A stretch of 64,000 nt of DNA from JACOTV01 sp964445135 (GCA_964445135.1 CAYUJW010000001.1:1-64000); one strand, 5' to 3'; positions 45,261 through 54,968 are shown, counted from the stretch's first letter. Notes: generated from the letters alone by a model not told the origin. A program made the numbers and translations.

Positions 45261-45569
45261 TTACATCTTTACTTCAACCTCAACACCGGCGGGAAGCTCA
45301 AGATGCATCAGAGAATCAATCGTCTGATTGGTTGGGTTTTGAATATCAAGAAGTCGTTTATGAATACGGAGTCCGAAATGCTCACGTGAATCCTTGTCAA
45401 TAAAGGTCGATTTGTTTACCACGTATATTTCATGCTTTGTTGGCAGTGGAATAGGACCGAGGACTGAGGCACCGGTCTTAATGGCGCTGTCAACGATCTT
45501 CTGACACGTATCGTCAATGAGACGATGGTCATACGCTTTTAATTTGATTCTGATTCGACCTTTTGGCAT
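45261..45569 (-). CDS. rpsJ: 30S ribosomal protein S10
   Basis: S10 (also NusE in antitermination) is complete at 102 residues: RIRIKLKAYDHRLIDDTCQKI, GPIPLPTKHEIYVVNKSTFIDKDSREHF and a C-terminus ending AGVEVEVKM. It lies after tuf as in many bacteria, but here it is cut off from rplC by the glycosidase gene. It has 136 bp between itself and tuf. Confidence 0.97.
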   Translation of the reverse strand: MPKGRIRIKLKAYDHRLIDDTCQKIVDSAIKTGASVLGPIPLPTKHEIYVVNKSTFIDKDSREHFGLRIHKRLLDIQNPTNQTIDSLMHLELPAGVEVEVKM

Positions 45570-45634
45570 AGGATTTTAATGTGCAAATTTTGCTTTGAAA
45601 ACTGATTCTCTAGCTAAAACAAGTTTGTAAATGT

Positions 45635-45676
45635 CAAGCTGCGAGAAGATATTTTAACATACCCTCTCGCAACTTG
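45635..45676. repeat. Long imperfect hairpin between tuf and rpsJ
   Basis: Arms CAAGcTGCGAGA (45635-45646) and TCTCGCAaCTTG (45665-45676) pair over 12 bases with one mismatch and an 18-base loop. TGTAAAT-type words flank it, as at the other repeats in the window. There is no U-run on the reverse strand, so it may be a processing or stability element instead of a terminator. Confidence 0.5.
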
Positions 45677-45705
45677 CAAATCTACACACTTACTAATAAA
45701 GTGGG

Positions 45706-46890
45706 TTACTTTGTTACTTTGGTGATGACACCTGCACCGACTGTGTGTCCACCTTCGCGAATTGCGAATTTAAGACCTTCTTCGAGTGCAATTGGATAAA
45801 TCAACTTAGCATTGATCTTCAAGTTATCGCCAGGCATAACCATCTCAACACCTGCAGGCAATGTTACTTCACCTGTTACGTCAGTAGTGCGGATGTAAAA
45901 TTGTGGACGATATCCTTGGAAGAATGGGCTGTGACGGCCACCTTCTTCTTTGGTCAATACAACAATTTCTGCTTCAAACTCAGTATGAGGAGTGACTGAT
46001 CCAACTTTGGCAATTACTTGACCGCGTTGAACGTCAGTTTTCTCGATACCTCGCAAAAGTAGTCCTGTGTTGTCTCCGGCGCGAGCTTCATCAAGTTGCT
46101 TGCGGAACATTTCGATTCCGGTTACCACTGACTTTTTACCGCTTTTGGAGAGTCCAACAACTTCAACCTCTTCGTTGACCTTAAGAATTCCGCGCTCTAC
46201 ACGCCCAGTAACCACGGTTCCGCGGCCTTGGATGGTAAAGACGTCTTCAACAGGCATCAAGAATGGTTTATCAGTATCACGGACTGGCTCTGGCACATAT
46301 GAGTCGACTGCTGCCATCAAATCCTCAATGGCTTTGATGTATTGCGCATCGCCTTCTAAGGCCTTGAGCGATGATCCCTTAATGACTGGCACTTCATCAC
46401 CTGGGTATCCGTATTTGTTTAACAAATCGCGGACTTCCATTTCGACGAGTTCCAAAATCTCAGGATCTGAAACCATGTCACATTTGTTCAAGTACACAAC
46501 AATCGCTGGCACGTTTACCTGCTTTGCAAGAAGAATGTGTTCTCGGGTCTGCGGCATAGGTCCATCAGGAGCTGATACCACAAGAATTGCGCCGTCCATC
46601 TGGGCTGCGCCGGTAATCATGTTTTTGATGTAATCTGCATGACCTGGTGCATCAATATGAGCATAATGTCGATTTTCGGTCTCGTACTCAGAATGATGAA
46701 TGTTAATGGTTACTCCACGAGCTTTTTCCTCGGGAGCTTTGTCGATTTCTTCATACTTCATCGCCTTAGCGAGTCCTTTGGTAGCAAGGATGGTATGAAT
46801 AGCCGATGTGGTGGTAGTTTTTCCATGATCGACGTGACCAATGGTACCGATGTTCAAGTGTGGTTTATTACGTTGAAATACGTCCGCCAT
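45706..46890 (-). CDS. tuf: Elongation factor Tu
   Basis: EF-Tu delivers aminoacyl-tRNA to the ribosome. The 394-residue protein starts [20 protein letters not shown] at 46890 (the longer upstream frame lacks homology). The P-loop [11 protein letters not shown] has Thr where Leu is common. Switch regions DAPGHADY and NKCDM are intact, and the C-terminus is standard ([15 protein letters not shown]). fusA, rpsG and rpsL are not in the window. Confidence 0.98.
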   Translation of the reverse strand: MADVFQRNKPHLNIGTIGHVDHGKTTTTSAIHTILATKGLAKAMKYEEIDKAPEEKARGVTINIHHSEYETENRHYAHIDAPGHADYIKNMITGAAQMDGAILVVSAPDGPMPQTREHILLAKQVNVPAIVVYLNKCDMVSDPEILELVEMEVRDLLNKYGYPGDEVPVIKGSSLKALEGDAQYIKAIEDLMAAVDSYVPEPVRDTDKPFLMPVEDVFTIQGRGTVVTGRVERGILKVNEEVEVVGLSKSGKKSVVTGIEMFRKQLDEARAGDNTGLLLRGIEKTDVQRGQVIAKVGSVTPHTEFEAEIVVLTKEEGGRHSPFFQGYRPQFYIRTTDVTGEVTLPAGVEMVMPGDNLKINAKLIYPIALEEGLKFAIREGGHTVGAGVITKVTK

Positions 46891-46911
46891 ATGAATTGTA
46901 TATTGAAAATA

Positions 46912-46939
46912 ATAATATGTTAGGTTAACAACCTGACAA
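46912..46939 (-). promoter_or_regulatory. tuf promoter overlapped by an inverted repeat
   Basis: Reverse-strand TTGTCA (46934-46939) and TATTAT (46912-46917) are 16 bases apart, with start about 15 bases before the tuf ATG. The spacer is filled by a 9-3-9 inverted repeat (arms TGTTAGGTT and AACCTGACA, one mismatch, 46918-46938), which could be an operator. A separate CTGCTC/GAGCAG hairpin lies upstream at 46948-46970. Confidence 0.5.
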
Positions 46940-47156
46940 TAAAGACGCTGCTCATATAAAAATAGAGCAGGTGATACTAATGTTACTTTGCAAAGCATAA
47001 AAAATCAAGGGGCACAAACCTTTGGAATGGGCGGATCTCAACCTGTATGCTGCCAATTGCACATATATATGTATATATAAAGGTTTGAAATACCTCATTT
47101 TCCTCGGTATTCACCAGATGAGGACGGTGTGCACCCTGTGATACAATAGTAGCCAC

Positions 47157-50096
47157 ATGGCAAGCCACATTAACGACAGTCAAAAGCAGGCTATTGAACA
47201 TCTTGACAGCCCAATGTTGATTGTGGCCGGCGCAGGAACCGGCAAGACCACAACGCTCGTTGAAAAAATACATCATATCGTTTCGGAGAGTCGAGCACGG
47301 CCAGATGAGATACTGGCGCTTACCTTTACAGAAAAAGCAGCAAGCGAAATGGAGCAGCGGGTAGATGAGAAACTTCCCTACGGATACTCTCAGACCTTAA
47401 TCAGCACATTTCATTCCTATGCTGACTCAGTTTTACGAAGCGAAGGTATACACGTTGGTCTTAATCCCACCTATCGACTCATGAGTGAGGCTGAAACTAT
47501 CTCATATGTGAAGCAGCGACTATTCTCATTCAATCTCACTCGTTTTCGACCACTTGGCAATCCGGGCAAGTTTATTGCAGCACTCATTCAACACGTGAGC
47601 CGCCTGCGTGATGAAGATATTAGTCCTGTGGATTATCGCGCATGGGTCGACACCTTGACTGAAGAACACTATTTGGAAGATGAGATTGCAAGCTACGTCG
47701 AGCTTTGTGCAATGTATGAAGCATATCAATCACAAAAAGCCATAGACGGAGTTAAGGATTATGCTGACTTGATTTATTATCTTCTGCAGCTTTACCGCAC
47801 CCACCCACACATTTTGGCACGAATCAAAGCTCAACTGAAATATGTGTTTGTAGATGAGTTTCAAGACACAAACATTGCGCAATACGAACTTATCAAGCTC
47901 TTGTGTCCGCCCGGTGACTACACCACTTCCCCCATATTGACAGTCGTAGGCGACGATTCGCAGGCAATATATAAGTTTCGAGGCGCCTCTGTTTCAAACA
48001 TTTTGACCTTTATGACTGATTATGAGGGAGCAAAGCAAGTAACTCTCAACGTCAATTATCGCTCAAGTCAGCAGATATTGGACAGTTCATATCGTCTCAT
48101 CAAACATAACGATCCAGACACCCTCGAAGCTCAACTTGGAATTAGCAAGAGACTGGTTGCCGGGTCTGGTGAAAAAGGCGCACCAGTTGAATATACGCTT
48201 TGCACGCGTGTAGAGGATGAGGCAACGTATGTTGCAAGCCAGATCAAGCGCCATGCCGAAAAATACAGCTATGGCGACATGGCGCTGTTGGTGCGCGCAA
48301 ACAATCACGCAGACCCCTTTGTCAAAGAATTTGCTCATGCAGGGATTCCCTACCAATTCCATGGTCCAAGTGCGCTGTACAAGCAAGATTCGGTAAAGGA
48401 CCTTATTGCATACCTACAAGTGCTCGCAGACCCAGAGAATGCAACGGCCATGTATCGCGTGCTGTGCATGCCCATATTTAAGCTGGACGCACGTGATCTA
48501 GCGTACCTTGTGGCATTTGCCAAAAAGACTGCTCAATCACTTCACCATGCGCTGGAAATCGCTTGTGATTTACATACTAGCGCGCGCCATGAAGACTATG
48601 ACATATATCGCCCTCATCTTCCCCGAATGACTGAATTTAGTTTCCAAACTCTTGCTGAAATACGCACACATATCGTAAATCATTTAAAACTTATCTCCAC
48701 TCACACTGCCGGTCAGATCTTATACATGCTCCTTCAGGACACGGGGATATTAAAAGAGCTTGCTGCAGAAAGTGCTGATGTGCGCGACGTAAAGATTCTT
48801 ACCACCTTTTTTGAACGAATAAAGTCATTTGAAGCAAGTCATGACGATGCTTCTGTGTTTGCACTTGTTGATTTTCTTCAGATGAGTATGGATATGGGCG
48901 AATCCCCCTCAGCAGGAGATCTGGATGTTGCTCGTGAAGATGCGGTGCACATATTGACCGTACATGGTTCAAAAGGATTGGAGTTTCCCGTTGTCTTTAT
49001 CGCAAATACCACCGCCACTCGCTTCCCCTCCCGAAACAGAAAAGACCCAATCCCTGTTCCGGTTGAGCTTATCAAAGAAGCTCTGCCAAGCGGCGACTTT
49101 CACCTGCAAGAAGAACGTCGTTTATTTTACGTTGCAATGACACGCGCCAAAGACCATCTATATTTATGCAGCTCGCAACTCTATGGTGACGCAAAGCGTG
49201 CGCAGAAAATCTCGCCTTTTGTGTATGAAGCACTTGGGCAAAAAGAAGTAGATGCTCGGGCACAAAAACAAATTGAGAGCAAACAGCAACTGAATATCTT
49301 CGACTTTAAGCCAGACGACACGCCGCAACCACAACCTACCAACCCGCAACCACCAACCAACGCATATGCCCAAATCTCATACTCACAGTTGGACACCTAC
49401 GAAATGTGTCCGCTTCGATATAAATATCAGTATGTGCTCAAAATCCCCTCATCGAGTAATTCTGCAGCCTCTTTTGGGACCAGTATCCACAGCGCACTTC
49501 AAACCTTCTACACTCGATACCGAGAAAATACCAATTTAAGTGTTGACGATCTATTGGAGATATTTAAGCAAGCGTGGGTACCGGTTGGCTATGCATCATC
49601 AGTGCATGAAAAGCGGATGCAAGCTGAGGGTCGACAAATGCTTACGCAATTTTACAACACCTATCACACGCCGCATATTAAGCCCATTGATCTTGAGAAA
49701 TTTTTCAAGATAAAAGTTCAAGATCAAATATTTGTAACGGGAAAGATTGATCGCGTGGACGACATGGGTGATGGAGTAATCCGAATTATTGACTATAAAA
49801 CAGGTAAAAAGCCAGATGATAAGCAGCTGAGTAAAAGCTTGCAACTTTCCATCTACACAATGGCAGCGATGGAGCCAAGCCTGTACAACAAGCCGATTGG
49901 CAAAATCGAACTCACCTTTTACTACCTTCAAAACAACGAGTCGGTGACTGTCGCCAAAAATCTTGATGATATTGAAAATACCCGTACCGCCTTGGTTGAG
50001 CAAGTACACAAGATTCAGCAAGCAAACTACGAACCAAAAGTTGGCCCTCATTGTGACTTCTGCCCCTTCCGCCTCATCTGCAGCGCATGGCAGTAA
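47157..50096 (+). CDS. UvrD/Rep-type helicase fused to an Fe-S PD-(D/E)XK nuclease (AddAB-like)
   Basis: A 979-residue protein. The SF1A helicase (about 1-680) has the P-loop VAGAGTGKTTTLVEKI, VDEFQDTN (Walker B), GDDSQAIYKFRG, LTVHGSKGLEFPVV and FYVAMTRAK. The C-terminal part (about 735-979) is a RecB-type nuclease with the IDRVDD...IRIIDYKTGK core and Cys at CPLRYKY, and HCDFCPFRLICSAW, which would hold a 4Fe-4S cluster. It would process double-strand breaks alone. A TACAAT box lies 9 bases before the ATG. It is divergent from tuf. Confidence 0.93.
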   Translation: MASHINDSQKQAIEHLDSPMLIVAGAGTGKTTTLVEKIHHIVSESRARPDEILALTFTEKAASEMEQRVDEKLPYGYSQTLISTFHSYADSVLRSEGIHVGLNPTYRLMSEAETISYVKQRLFSFNLTRFRPLGNPGKFIAALIQHVSRLRDEDISPVDYRAWVDTLTEEHYLEDEIASYVELCAMYEAYQSQKAIDGVKDYADLIYYLLQLYRTHPHILARIKAQLKYVFVDEFQDTNIAQYELIKLLCPPGDYTTSPILTVVGDDSQAIYKFRGASVSNILTFMTDYEGAKQVTLNVNYRSSQQILDSSYRLIKHNDPDTLEAQLGISKRLVAGSGEKGAPVEYTLCTRVEDEATYVASQIKRHAEKYSYGDMALLVRANNHADPFVKEFAHAGIPYQFHGPSALYKQDSVKDLIAYLQVLADPENATAMYRVLCMPIFKLDARDLAYLVAFAKKTAQSLHHALEIACDLHTSARHEDYDIYRPHLPRMTEFSFQTLAEIRTHIVNHLKLISTHTAGQILYMLLQDTGILKELAAESADVRDVKILTTFFERIKSFEASHDDASVFALVDFLQMSMDMGESPSAGDLDVAREDAVHILTVHGSKGLEFPVVFIANTTATRFPSRNRKDPIPVPVELIKEALPSGDFHLQEERRLFYVAMTRAKDHLYLCSSQLYGDAKRAQKISPFVYEALGQKEVDARAQKQIESKQQLNIFDFKPDDTPQPQPTNPQPPTNAYAQISYSQLDTYEMCPLRYKYQYVLKIPSSSNSAASFGTSIHSALQTFYTRYRENTNLSVDDLLEIFKQAWVPVGYASSVHEKRMQAEGRQMLTQFYNTYHTPHIKPIDLEKFFKIKVQDQIFVTGKIDRVDDMGDGVIRIIDYKTGKKPDDKQLSKSLQLSIYTMAAMEPSLYNKPIGKIELTFYYLQNNESVTVAKNLDDIENTRTALVEQVHKIQQANYEPKVGPHCDFCPFRLICSAWQ

Positions 50097-50163
50097 GCTG
50101 AATGCGAATAGGAGGAAGTAAGAAGTGAGAATTAAGAGTGAAGAAGCTGCTGCTCCTCTTATC

Positions 50164-50183
50164 ATTCCCGCGAAGGCGGGAAT
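50164..50183. repeat. REP-like palindrome
   Basis: Perfect 8-bp stem ATTCCCGC/GCGGGAAT with loop GAAG, followed by CCAG. This form is common as an intergenic repeat in many bacterial genomes. A related ATTCCC/GGGAAT arrangement occurs at about 50340-50363 in the same gap. Confidence 0.6.
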
Positions 50184-50378
50184 CCAGCTCAAGCGGCATG
50201 TGTCTTGGAAACGGCGACGGCGACGAGGCTGGTTTGGGCCAAGGTGAGGGTAATGTATTTTACACACGTAACCGTTTGACGTAACGAGTTTCGTTACCGA
50301 CTACCGTAACCCGATACGATATGAGTCTCAAATCCTGGATTCCCTCATCGGAGTCGGGAATGACAATGTGTGTTAAGA

Positions 50379-50450
50379 AACTATCAACTATCCCTCCTTC
50401 GCAGATGCTTCGGCGGGCAGGCAACTATCAACATGTCAACTATCAACTAA
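50379..50450 (+). repeat. 72-bp direct repeat, copy 1
   Basis: Identical base for base to 56234-56305. It contains several AACTATC/CAACTAT words at both ends and a GC-rich hairpin-prone core. It carries the -35 part of a promoter, and the next bases supply TATAAT, so both copies end in a functional-looking promoter. Confidence 0.9.
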
Positions 50451-50461
50451 ATTAGTATAAT
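50433..50461 (+). promoter_or_regulatory. Promoter at the end of repeat copy 1
   Basis: ATGTCA (50433-50438, 4 of 6 to TTGACA) and TATAAT (50456-50461) are 17 bases apart. The next ATG at 50470 is 8 bases after the -10 box, giving a leaderless mRNA for the glycosyltransferase. The same arrangement is found at copy 2. Confidence 0.55.
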
Positions 50462-50469
50462 GACCTGAT

Positions 50470-51948
50470 ATGAAGCATCGAATTATTACCTCCCACTGGT
50501 TTGAACATGCATGTGATGCGGTCATTCCAGTTATGAGCTGGCTTCTTATCACGCTTCCATTGTGGCTCTCCCCTTTTCACCCCGCAGTTGTTGCCTACTT
50601 CATATTGGCATTTAACGTGTACTTCTTCTATAAATCGGCACAAACAGTATATTACTGTGTCAAATCATATCGAGAAATTCAACTGCATCAGCTCATACCG
50701 TACCACACCAAAGTGTCCAAAAACAAAGCGGTTGCAGCGCTTCACCACTTCGTAATCATTCCAAATTACAAAGAACCGATCTACAAGCTTGAAGAGACTA
50801 TTGCAGCAATTACAAAAAACAATTATCCACATAAGTCAATTTACCTTGTGTTGGCGTTTGAAAAGCGCGAAGAGGAAGCGCCTGAAATTGGGAAAAGGCT
50901 TATTGCACAATACGGAAGTTTCTTTAAAGACACTCTGTGCACATATCACGTTTTAGAACCTCATGAAGCGCCAGGAAAAGCGAGCAACCAAACACATGCT
51001 GCGCGCCAAATCAGTGAATATGCGCGAGAAAAAGGCATTGCTCCGCAAAACGCGCTCATCACCGTCTGCGACGCCGACAGCATATTGGCTCACAACTACT
51101 TTTCTTACCTCAGCTACGAATACGTGCGTGATGAGGATCGACTGTACCATTTCTACTGGGCGCCGGTCTTACTGTACAACAACTTCAGACAGCTCCCCTT
51201 TTTTGTACGTATGCAAGCAACACTCTCCTCCATCTTGCGCCTGGCGTTTTTATCTCAAACCAAACGCCTCATTCAAGTTTCAACATACTCAACATCACTA
51301 CAGCTTTTGGAAAGCGTTGGATATTGGGATGTCGACATTATTCCAGAAGACTGGCATATCCACCTCCAAGCGTTTTTCACTCACGGCACTCGGGTAAAGA
51401 CCATCCCCCTCTATACAATTATTAACGGAGATGCAGCATATTCAGGCGGAGCATTCAAAACATTCAAAACACGATACGAACAGGAAAAACGTTGGGCGTG
51501 GGGTGTTAGCGATATTGGATATGCGATTCGCAAGTCATTTACCTCAACACACGTTCCTTTGACTGCTCGTCTGAGCAAAGTCGCCTATCTTTCTGAAACC
51601 CATCTGCTGTGGCCAACTTCGTTTTTCATATTAACAGTCAGCGCATTTGTGCCACCACTCGTTAACCCGTATTTTAAGCGCACGGTGCTTGGCTTTCTGC
51701 TTCCCAAGGTATCAAGCTTTATCCTCACGTTCTCCTCTTCATTTATTGCGCTTTATCTGTATTACGACTTTAAAATTCGCAAACAACTCAAGCAAGATAC
51801 CTCAGCAATTGGGCTGCCGTTTATGTTTATCCAATGGTATCTCCTCCCCCTTGTTTCATTCGTACTGTCATCGCTTCCTGCCCTTGACGCCCACACACGA
51901 ATGATCTTTAAAAAGAAAATGATCTACAAGGTAACAGAAAAAGTCTAA
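50470..51948 (+). CDS. Membrane glycosyltransferase family 2 (cellulose-synthase-like)
   Basis: A 492-residue protein with two N-terminal membrane segments, a GT-A domain and two or three C-terminal spans (about 375-470). Catalytic motifs: FVIIPNYKEPIYK, VCDADS (DXD), EDWHIH (ED acceptor base) and YEQEKRWAWG (the QxxRW motif), all typical of processive or membrane GT2 enzymes. It probably transfers a sugar to a membrane acceptor. It shares its upstream repeat with rmlB, which suggests joint regulation. Confidence 0.88.
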   Translation: MKHRIITSHWFEHACDAVIPVMSWLLITLPLWLSPFHPAVVAYFILAFNVYFFYKSAQTVYYCVKSYREIQLHQLIPYHTKVSKNKAVAALHHFVIIPNYKEPIYKLEETIAAITKNNYPHKSIYLVLAFEKREEEAPEIGKRLIAQYGSFFKDTLCTYHVLEPHEAPGKASNQTHAARQISEYAREKGIAPQNALITVCDADSILAHNYFSYLSYEYVRDEDRLYHFYWAPVLLYNNFRQLPFFVRMQATLSSILRLAFLSQTKRLIQVSTYSTSLQLLESVGYWDVDIIPEDWHIHLQAFFTHGTRVKTIPLYTIINGDAAYSGGAFKTFKTRYEQEKRWAWGVSDIGYAIRKSFTSTHVPLTARLSKVAYLSETHLLWPTSFFILTVSAFVPPLVNPYFKRTVLGFLLPKVSSFILTFSSSFIALYLYYDFKIRKQLKQDTSAIGLPFMFIQWYLLPLVSFVLSSLPALDAHTRMIFKKKMIYKVTEKV

Positions 51949-51953
51949 AGCCC

Positions 51954-51979
51954 CCTCATTCATGCTTTGACGAATGAGG
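51954..51979 (+). terminator. Terminator-like hairpin after the membrane glycosyltransferase
   Basis: Perfect 8-bp arms CCTCATTC (51954-51961) and GAATGAGG (51972-51979), followed by TGTATTTT. It starts 6 bp after the stop codon. Confidence 0.6.
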
Positions 51980-52068
51980 TGTATTTTGGTAGTATGGTGA
52001 ATATGTTGTAATCTGCTCCATCCATCTTGTGATAACGCGAACCTCATTTTAAATTTCTTTTTTTATTC

Positions 52069-53406
52069 ATGAAATACGTACAAAAAACTGATAAACAAAT
52101 TTACACACTCATTAAACGAGAGGAAAAGAGACAACAACATACATTGATGATGATCCCTTCCGAGAATACTGCTTCAAAGGCAGTTGAGGAAGCGGTTGGC
52201 TCATGCTTGGGAAATAAGTATGCTGAAGGCTATGCATATAAACGCTATTATCAAGGTCAGGCGATTGTTGACGAACTCGAGTCCTTAGTAGCCGAACGAG
52301 CGCGCCAGCTTTTTGATGTGGCACATGTAAATGTCCAACCGTATTCCGGTTCACCGGCAAACCTGGCCGTATTGTTGGGAGTCTTAAACGCGGGCGACAC
52401 CATCCTTGGACTTGCGCTCGCCTCCGGTGGTCATCTAACCCACGGCGCGGCTGCATCAGTTACCGGTCGTCTTTTTGACTCAATCCAATACGACGTGACC
52501 AAATCAGGATACATTGATTATGAAGGCGTTGAGCGCTTGGCTCGGGAGAAAAAGCCGAAATTAATTATTGCCGGCACTACGGCTTACCCCCGCCACATTG
52601 ATTGGGCAAAGTTTGCGAAAATTGCCGATGAGGTTGGTGCCTATCTTCTGGCAGACATCTCGCACATTTCTGGCCTGATTGTAGGCGGCGCCTATCCATC
52701 ACCTGCTAAACACGCACACATACTAACCACAACCACTCATAAATCACTGCGTGGCCCACGTGGTGCCATGGTCATGGTTACCAGTCGCGGGCTTGAGAAA
52801 GATCCAGAACTTGCAAAACGCATCGATAAAACAGTGTTTCCAGGCCTTCAGGGTGGACCACATGAAAATACCATCGCGGGCATTGGCGTGGCGCTAAAGG
52901 AGGCATCGAGTAAATCGTTTCCTAAATATGCGCAACAAATTGTCAAAAATGCAATTGTGCTTGCTGATCAACTCCAGTCATTTGGATTCGAGCTTGTCTC
53001 CGGAGGTACTGATAGCCATTTGTTGCTTGTTGACTTGCAAAGCAAAGCGCTGCTTGGGAACACCGTGGCCGAAGGATGCGAAGCGGTGGGAATCGTTCTC
53101 AATCGAAATGCCGTTCCGTTTGATCCCAATCCGCCATTTTACCCATCCGGTATTCGGCTTGGGACCCCGGGCGTCACCAGCCGAGGCATGAAAGAAGCAC
53201 AAATGAAGATCGTTGCATCGTGTATAAACGATACAGTTCAGGCGCTTCAAAAAGCCAAAAACGTCCTTGAGCTTACACAGCTTGATGAGCGCAAGGCAGA
53301 AAACCGCGCGCTGATTCTCAAAAAAGCCGCAGGAGAATTAAAGCCGATTGCGTCGAAAATTGAACAATTGTGCAAAGACTATCCCCTGGTTGATACGTAT
53401 GTTTGA
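52069..53406 (+). CDS. glyA: Serine hydroxymethyltransferase
   Basis: SHMT converts serine and tetrahydrofolate to glycine and methylene-THF. The 445-residue protein has MIPSENTASKAVEEAVGS, YAEGYAYKRYYQG, the PLP lysine K225 in TTTHKSLRGPRGAM and RLGTPGVTSRGM. A TTGGTA-17-TAATCT promoter (51986-52014) would leave a leader of about 50 bases, one of the few non-leaderless starts here. It overlaps the next gene by 8 bases. Confidence 0.96.
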   Translation: MKYVQKTDKQIYTLIKREEKRQQHTLMMIPSENTASKAVEEAVGSCLGNKYAEGYAYKRYYQGQAIVDELESLVAERARQLFDVAHVNVQPYSGSPANLAVLLGVLNAGDTILGLALASGGHLTHGAAASVTGRLFDSIQYDVTKSGYIDYEGVERLAREKKPKLIIAGTTAYPRHIDWAKFAKIADEVGAYLLADISHISGLIVGGAYPSPAKHAHILTTTTHKSLRGPRGAMVMVTSRGLEKDPELAKRIDKTVFPGLQGGPHENTIAGIGVALKEASSKSFPKYAQQIVKNAIVLADQLQSFGFELVSGGTDSHLLLVDLQSKALLGNTVAEGCEAVGIVLNRNAVPFDPNPPFYPSGIRLGTPGVTSRGMKEAQMKIVASCINDTVQALQKAKNVLELTQLDERKAENRALILKKAAGELKPIASKIEQLCKDYPLVDTYV

Positions 53407-53731
53407 CACCTCAAAACTCAGTCATCGTAAGGCGTTACTAAGCGCAAATGCCATCATCTTGGTGACTGCTGCCGCGTCGTATCTTCGCCTTCCGCCCGAA
53501 GTACCTCTTTGGTATTCGCGGGTGGAAGGCGAGATGCAGATTGCCCCATGGTGGATGATTTTAGTGATTCCGGTACTTATGAACCTTTTTGTGTTTCTCA
53601 ATGTGTTTATGCAGCGCAAACTATTTGCCGAGTCCCCCTTTGTCAAAAGACTCGTTGATCGATTCAACCATGTGCTCATGGCTGCGATGGTACTGCTTTT
53701 TCTGAAAATCCTCTCACTCATCGTGCTGTAG
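53399..53731 (+). CDS. Small membrane protein, about 110 residues
   Basis: The start at 53399 (MFDTSKLSHRKALL) overlaps the glyA end, indicating coupling. There are three likely hydrophobic segments (about 13-28, 50-68 and 92-110), with PPEVPLWYSRVEG between the first two. This resembles DUF1648-like small membrane proteins, but I cannot assign a family. Function unknown. Confidence 0.65.
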   Translation: MFDTSKLSHRKALLSANAIILVTAAASYLRLPPEVPLWYSRVEGEMQIAPWWMILVIPVLMNLFVFLNVFMQRKLFAESPFVKRLVDRFNHVLMAAMVLLFLKILSLIVL

Positions 53732-53815
53732 TCACATAACGTCTAAGCCCGGCAAAAACAAAAATATCCCAAACTGCTGCAACGCAGGACAATTGCCAAT
53801 GCTATAATAACAATC

Positions 53816-54880
53816 ATGTTGGTGCAGGCGATCATGATATTCTTTTCTACGGCAATCATATCTGCCCTGCTCACCTGGCCAACCATACACTTGGCGCGCT
53901 ATTTTAATATAGTGACTGACAAAAATCGTCGCAATCACCCAGCGCATACTCATCGCGGCATCATACCTCGTGCAGGTGGCCTCCCAATAATTGCCGCAAT
54001 CGCAATTGGCTGCTTGTTATTTGTGCCACTGAATCAAATTATATTTGGCATACTCTTGTCATCGATGTTGCTGGTAATTGTCGGCTTGGCTGACGATTAT
54101 TATGATATTTCCCCATATGTCCGCTTCTTTGCAAATATTGTTATTTCATTTTTGGTCGTTGGATTTGGCTTAGGTATTCCGTATATCTCAAATCCATTTG
54201 GTGGCACAATTGAGCTTGATAAATGGACAATAATTATCACATTTTTAGGGCGACATGACTACTTAGTAGTCGGCAATCTGCTGGCAATTATTTGGCTTAC
54301 CTGGACCACAAATATGGTTAATTGGAGCAAAGGTGTGGACGGACAACTTCCTGGTTTTGTGAGCGTCACCGCATTTTTCCTTGGCCTTCTTGCCCTTCGA
54401 TTTTCTGCACACGACATTCCCTCACATGCGGTGGCAACACTTTCATTTATCGTCTCTGGAGCATATGCTGGATTTTTACCATTCAACTTTTACCCACAAA
54501 AAATCATGCCTGGATATGGAGGGGGAGGATTGGCCGGATTTATGCTTGGGATACTCGCGCTTCTTTCATTTGGTAAAATAGGAACTGCGCTGCTTATTTT
54601 GGCAGTTCCCATGATGGATGCGGTGTACACCATTATCCGAAGACTCAAGAATAAGCAATCACCGTTTCGTGCTGACTGGGGACATTTTCATCATCGGCTG
54701 CTTGAGATTGGATGGGGAAGACGACGTATCGCAGTATTTTACTGGACCATCTCGGCAATTCTTGGCTTTGCAAGCTTGTTTCTTGTGGGTAATGAAAAAC
54801 TTATTGCATTTGCCACGATCGCCACAGTACTTTTGGTGTTTATCGTCTTCATCAATCACATCAAAAAACCGAGTCAGTAA
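53816..54880 (+). CDS. Undecaprenyl-phosphate sugar-1-phosphate transferase (WecA/MraY superfamily)
   Basis: It attaches a sugar-1-phosphate from a UDP-sugar to undecaprenyl phosphate, starting a surface polymer. The 354-residue protein has about ten membrane spans, IPRAGGLPIIAAI, GLADDYYD (metal/carrier motif), NMVNWSKGVDGQLPG and the loop HFHHRLLEIGWGRR (the HIHH-type motif of the WecA group). TATAAT (53803-53808) lies 7 bases before the ATG, so it would be leaderless. Confidence 0.92.
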   Translation: MLVQAIMIFFSTAIISALLTWPTIHLARYFNIVTDKNRRNHPAHTHRGIIPRAGGLPIIAAIAIGCLLFVPLNQIIFGILLSSMLLVIVGLADDYYDISPYVRFFANIVISFLVVGFGLGIPYISNPFGGTIELDKWTIIITFLGRHDYLVVGNLLAIIWLTWTTNMVNWSKGVDGQLPGFVSVTAFFLGLLALRFSAHDIPSHAVATLSFIVSGAYAGFLPFNFYPQKIMPGYGGGGLAGFMLGILALLSFGKIGTALLILAVPMMDAVYTIIRRLKNKQSPFRADWGHFHHRLLEIGWGRRRIAVFYWTISAILGFASLFLVGNEKLIAFATIATVLLVFIVFINHIKKPSQ

Positions 54881-54887
54881 ATGGTAA

Positions 54888-54916
54888 ATGGTGTCAGGGC
54901 AGTTTACCTGACCCAT
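54888..54916. repeat. Hairpin between the WecA-like gene and miaB
   Basis: ATGGTGTCAGG (54888-54898) pairs with CCTGACCCAT (54907-54916) apart from one bulged base, around an 8-base loop. It is bracketed by inverted TAAAT words (GGTAAAT and ATTTACC). It could end transcription, though the U-run is weak. Confidence 0.45.
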
Positions 54917-54968
54917 ACGTTACTCACTTACTATTTACTAATTTCTATTTACCACGCTTGTCTTTAAC

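Larger units (their letters stand above)
50097..50469. other. 373-bp intergenic region with several hairpins, no gene
   Basis: I find no coding sequence. It holds a REP-like palindrome (50164-50183), a GTAACG/CGTTAC hairpin in 50279-50300, an ATTCCC/GGGAAT pair (about 50340-50363) and the 72-bp repeat with a promoter (50379-50461). The hairpin set resembles intergenic repeats that accumulate between operons. Confidence 0.6.

Noticed and set aside
46891..46998. Longer N-terminus for EF-Tu
   Set aside because: The standard N-terminus starts at 46890 and the promoter lies within the extension.
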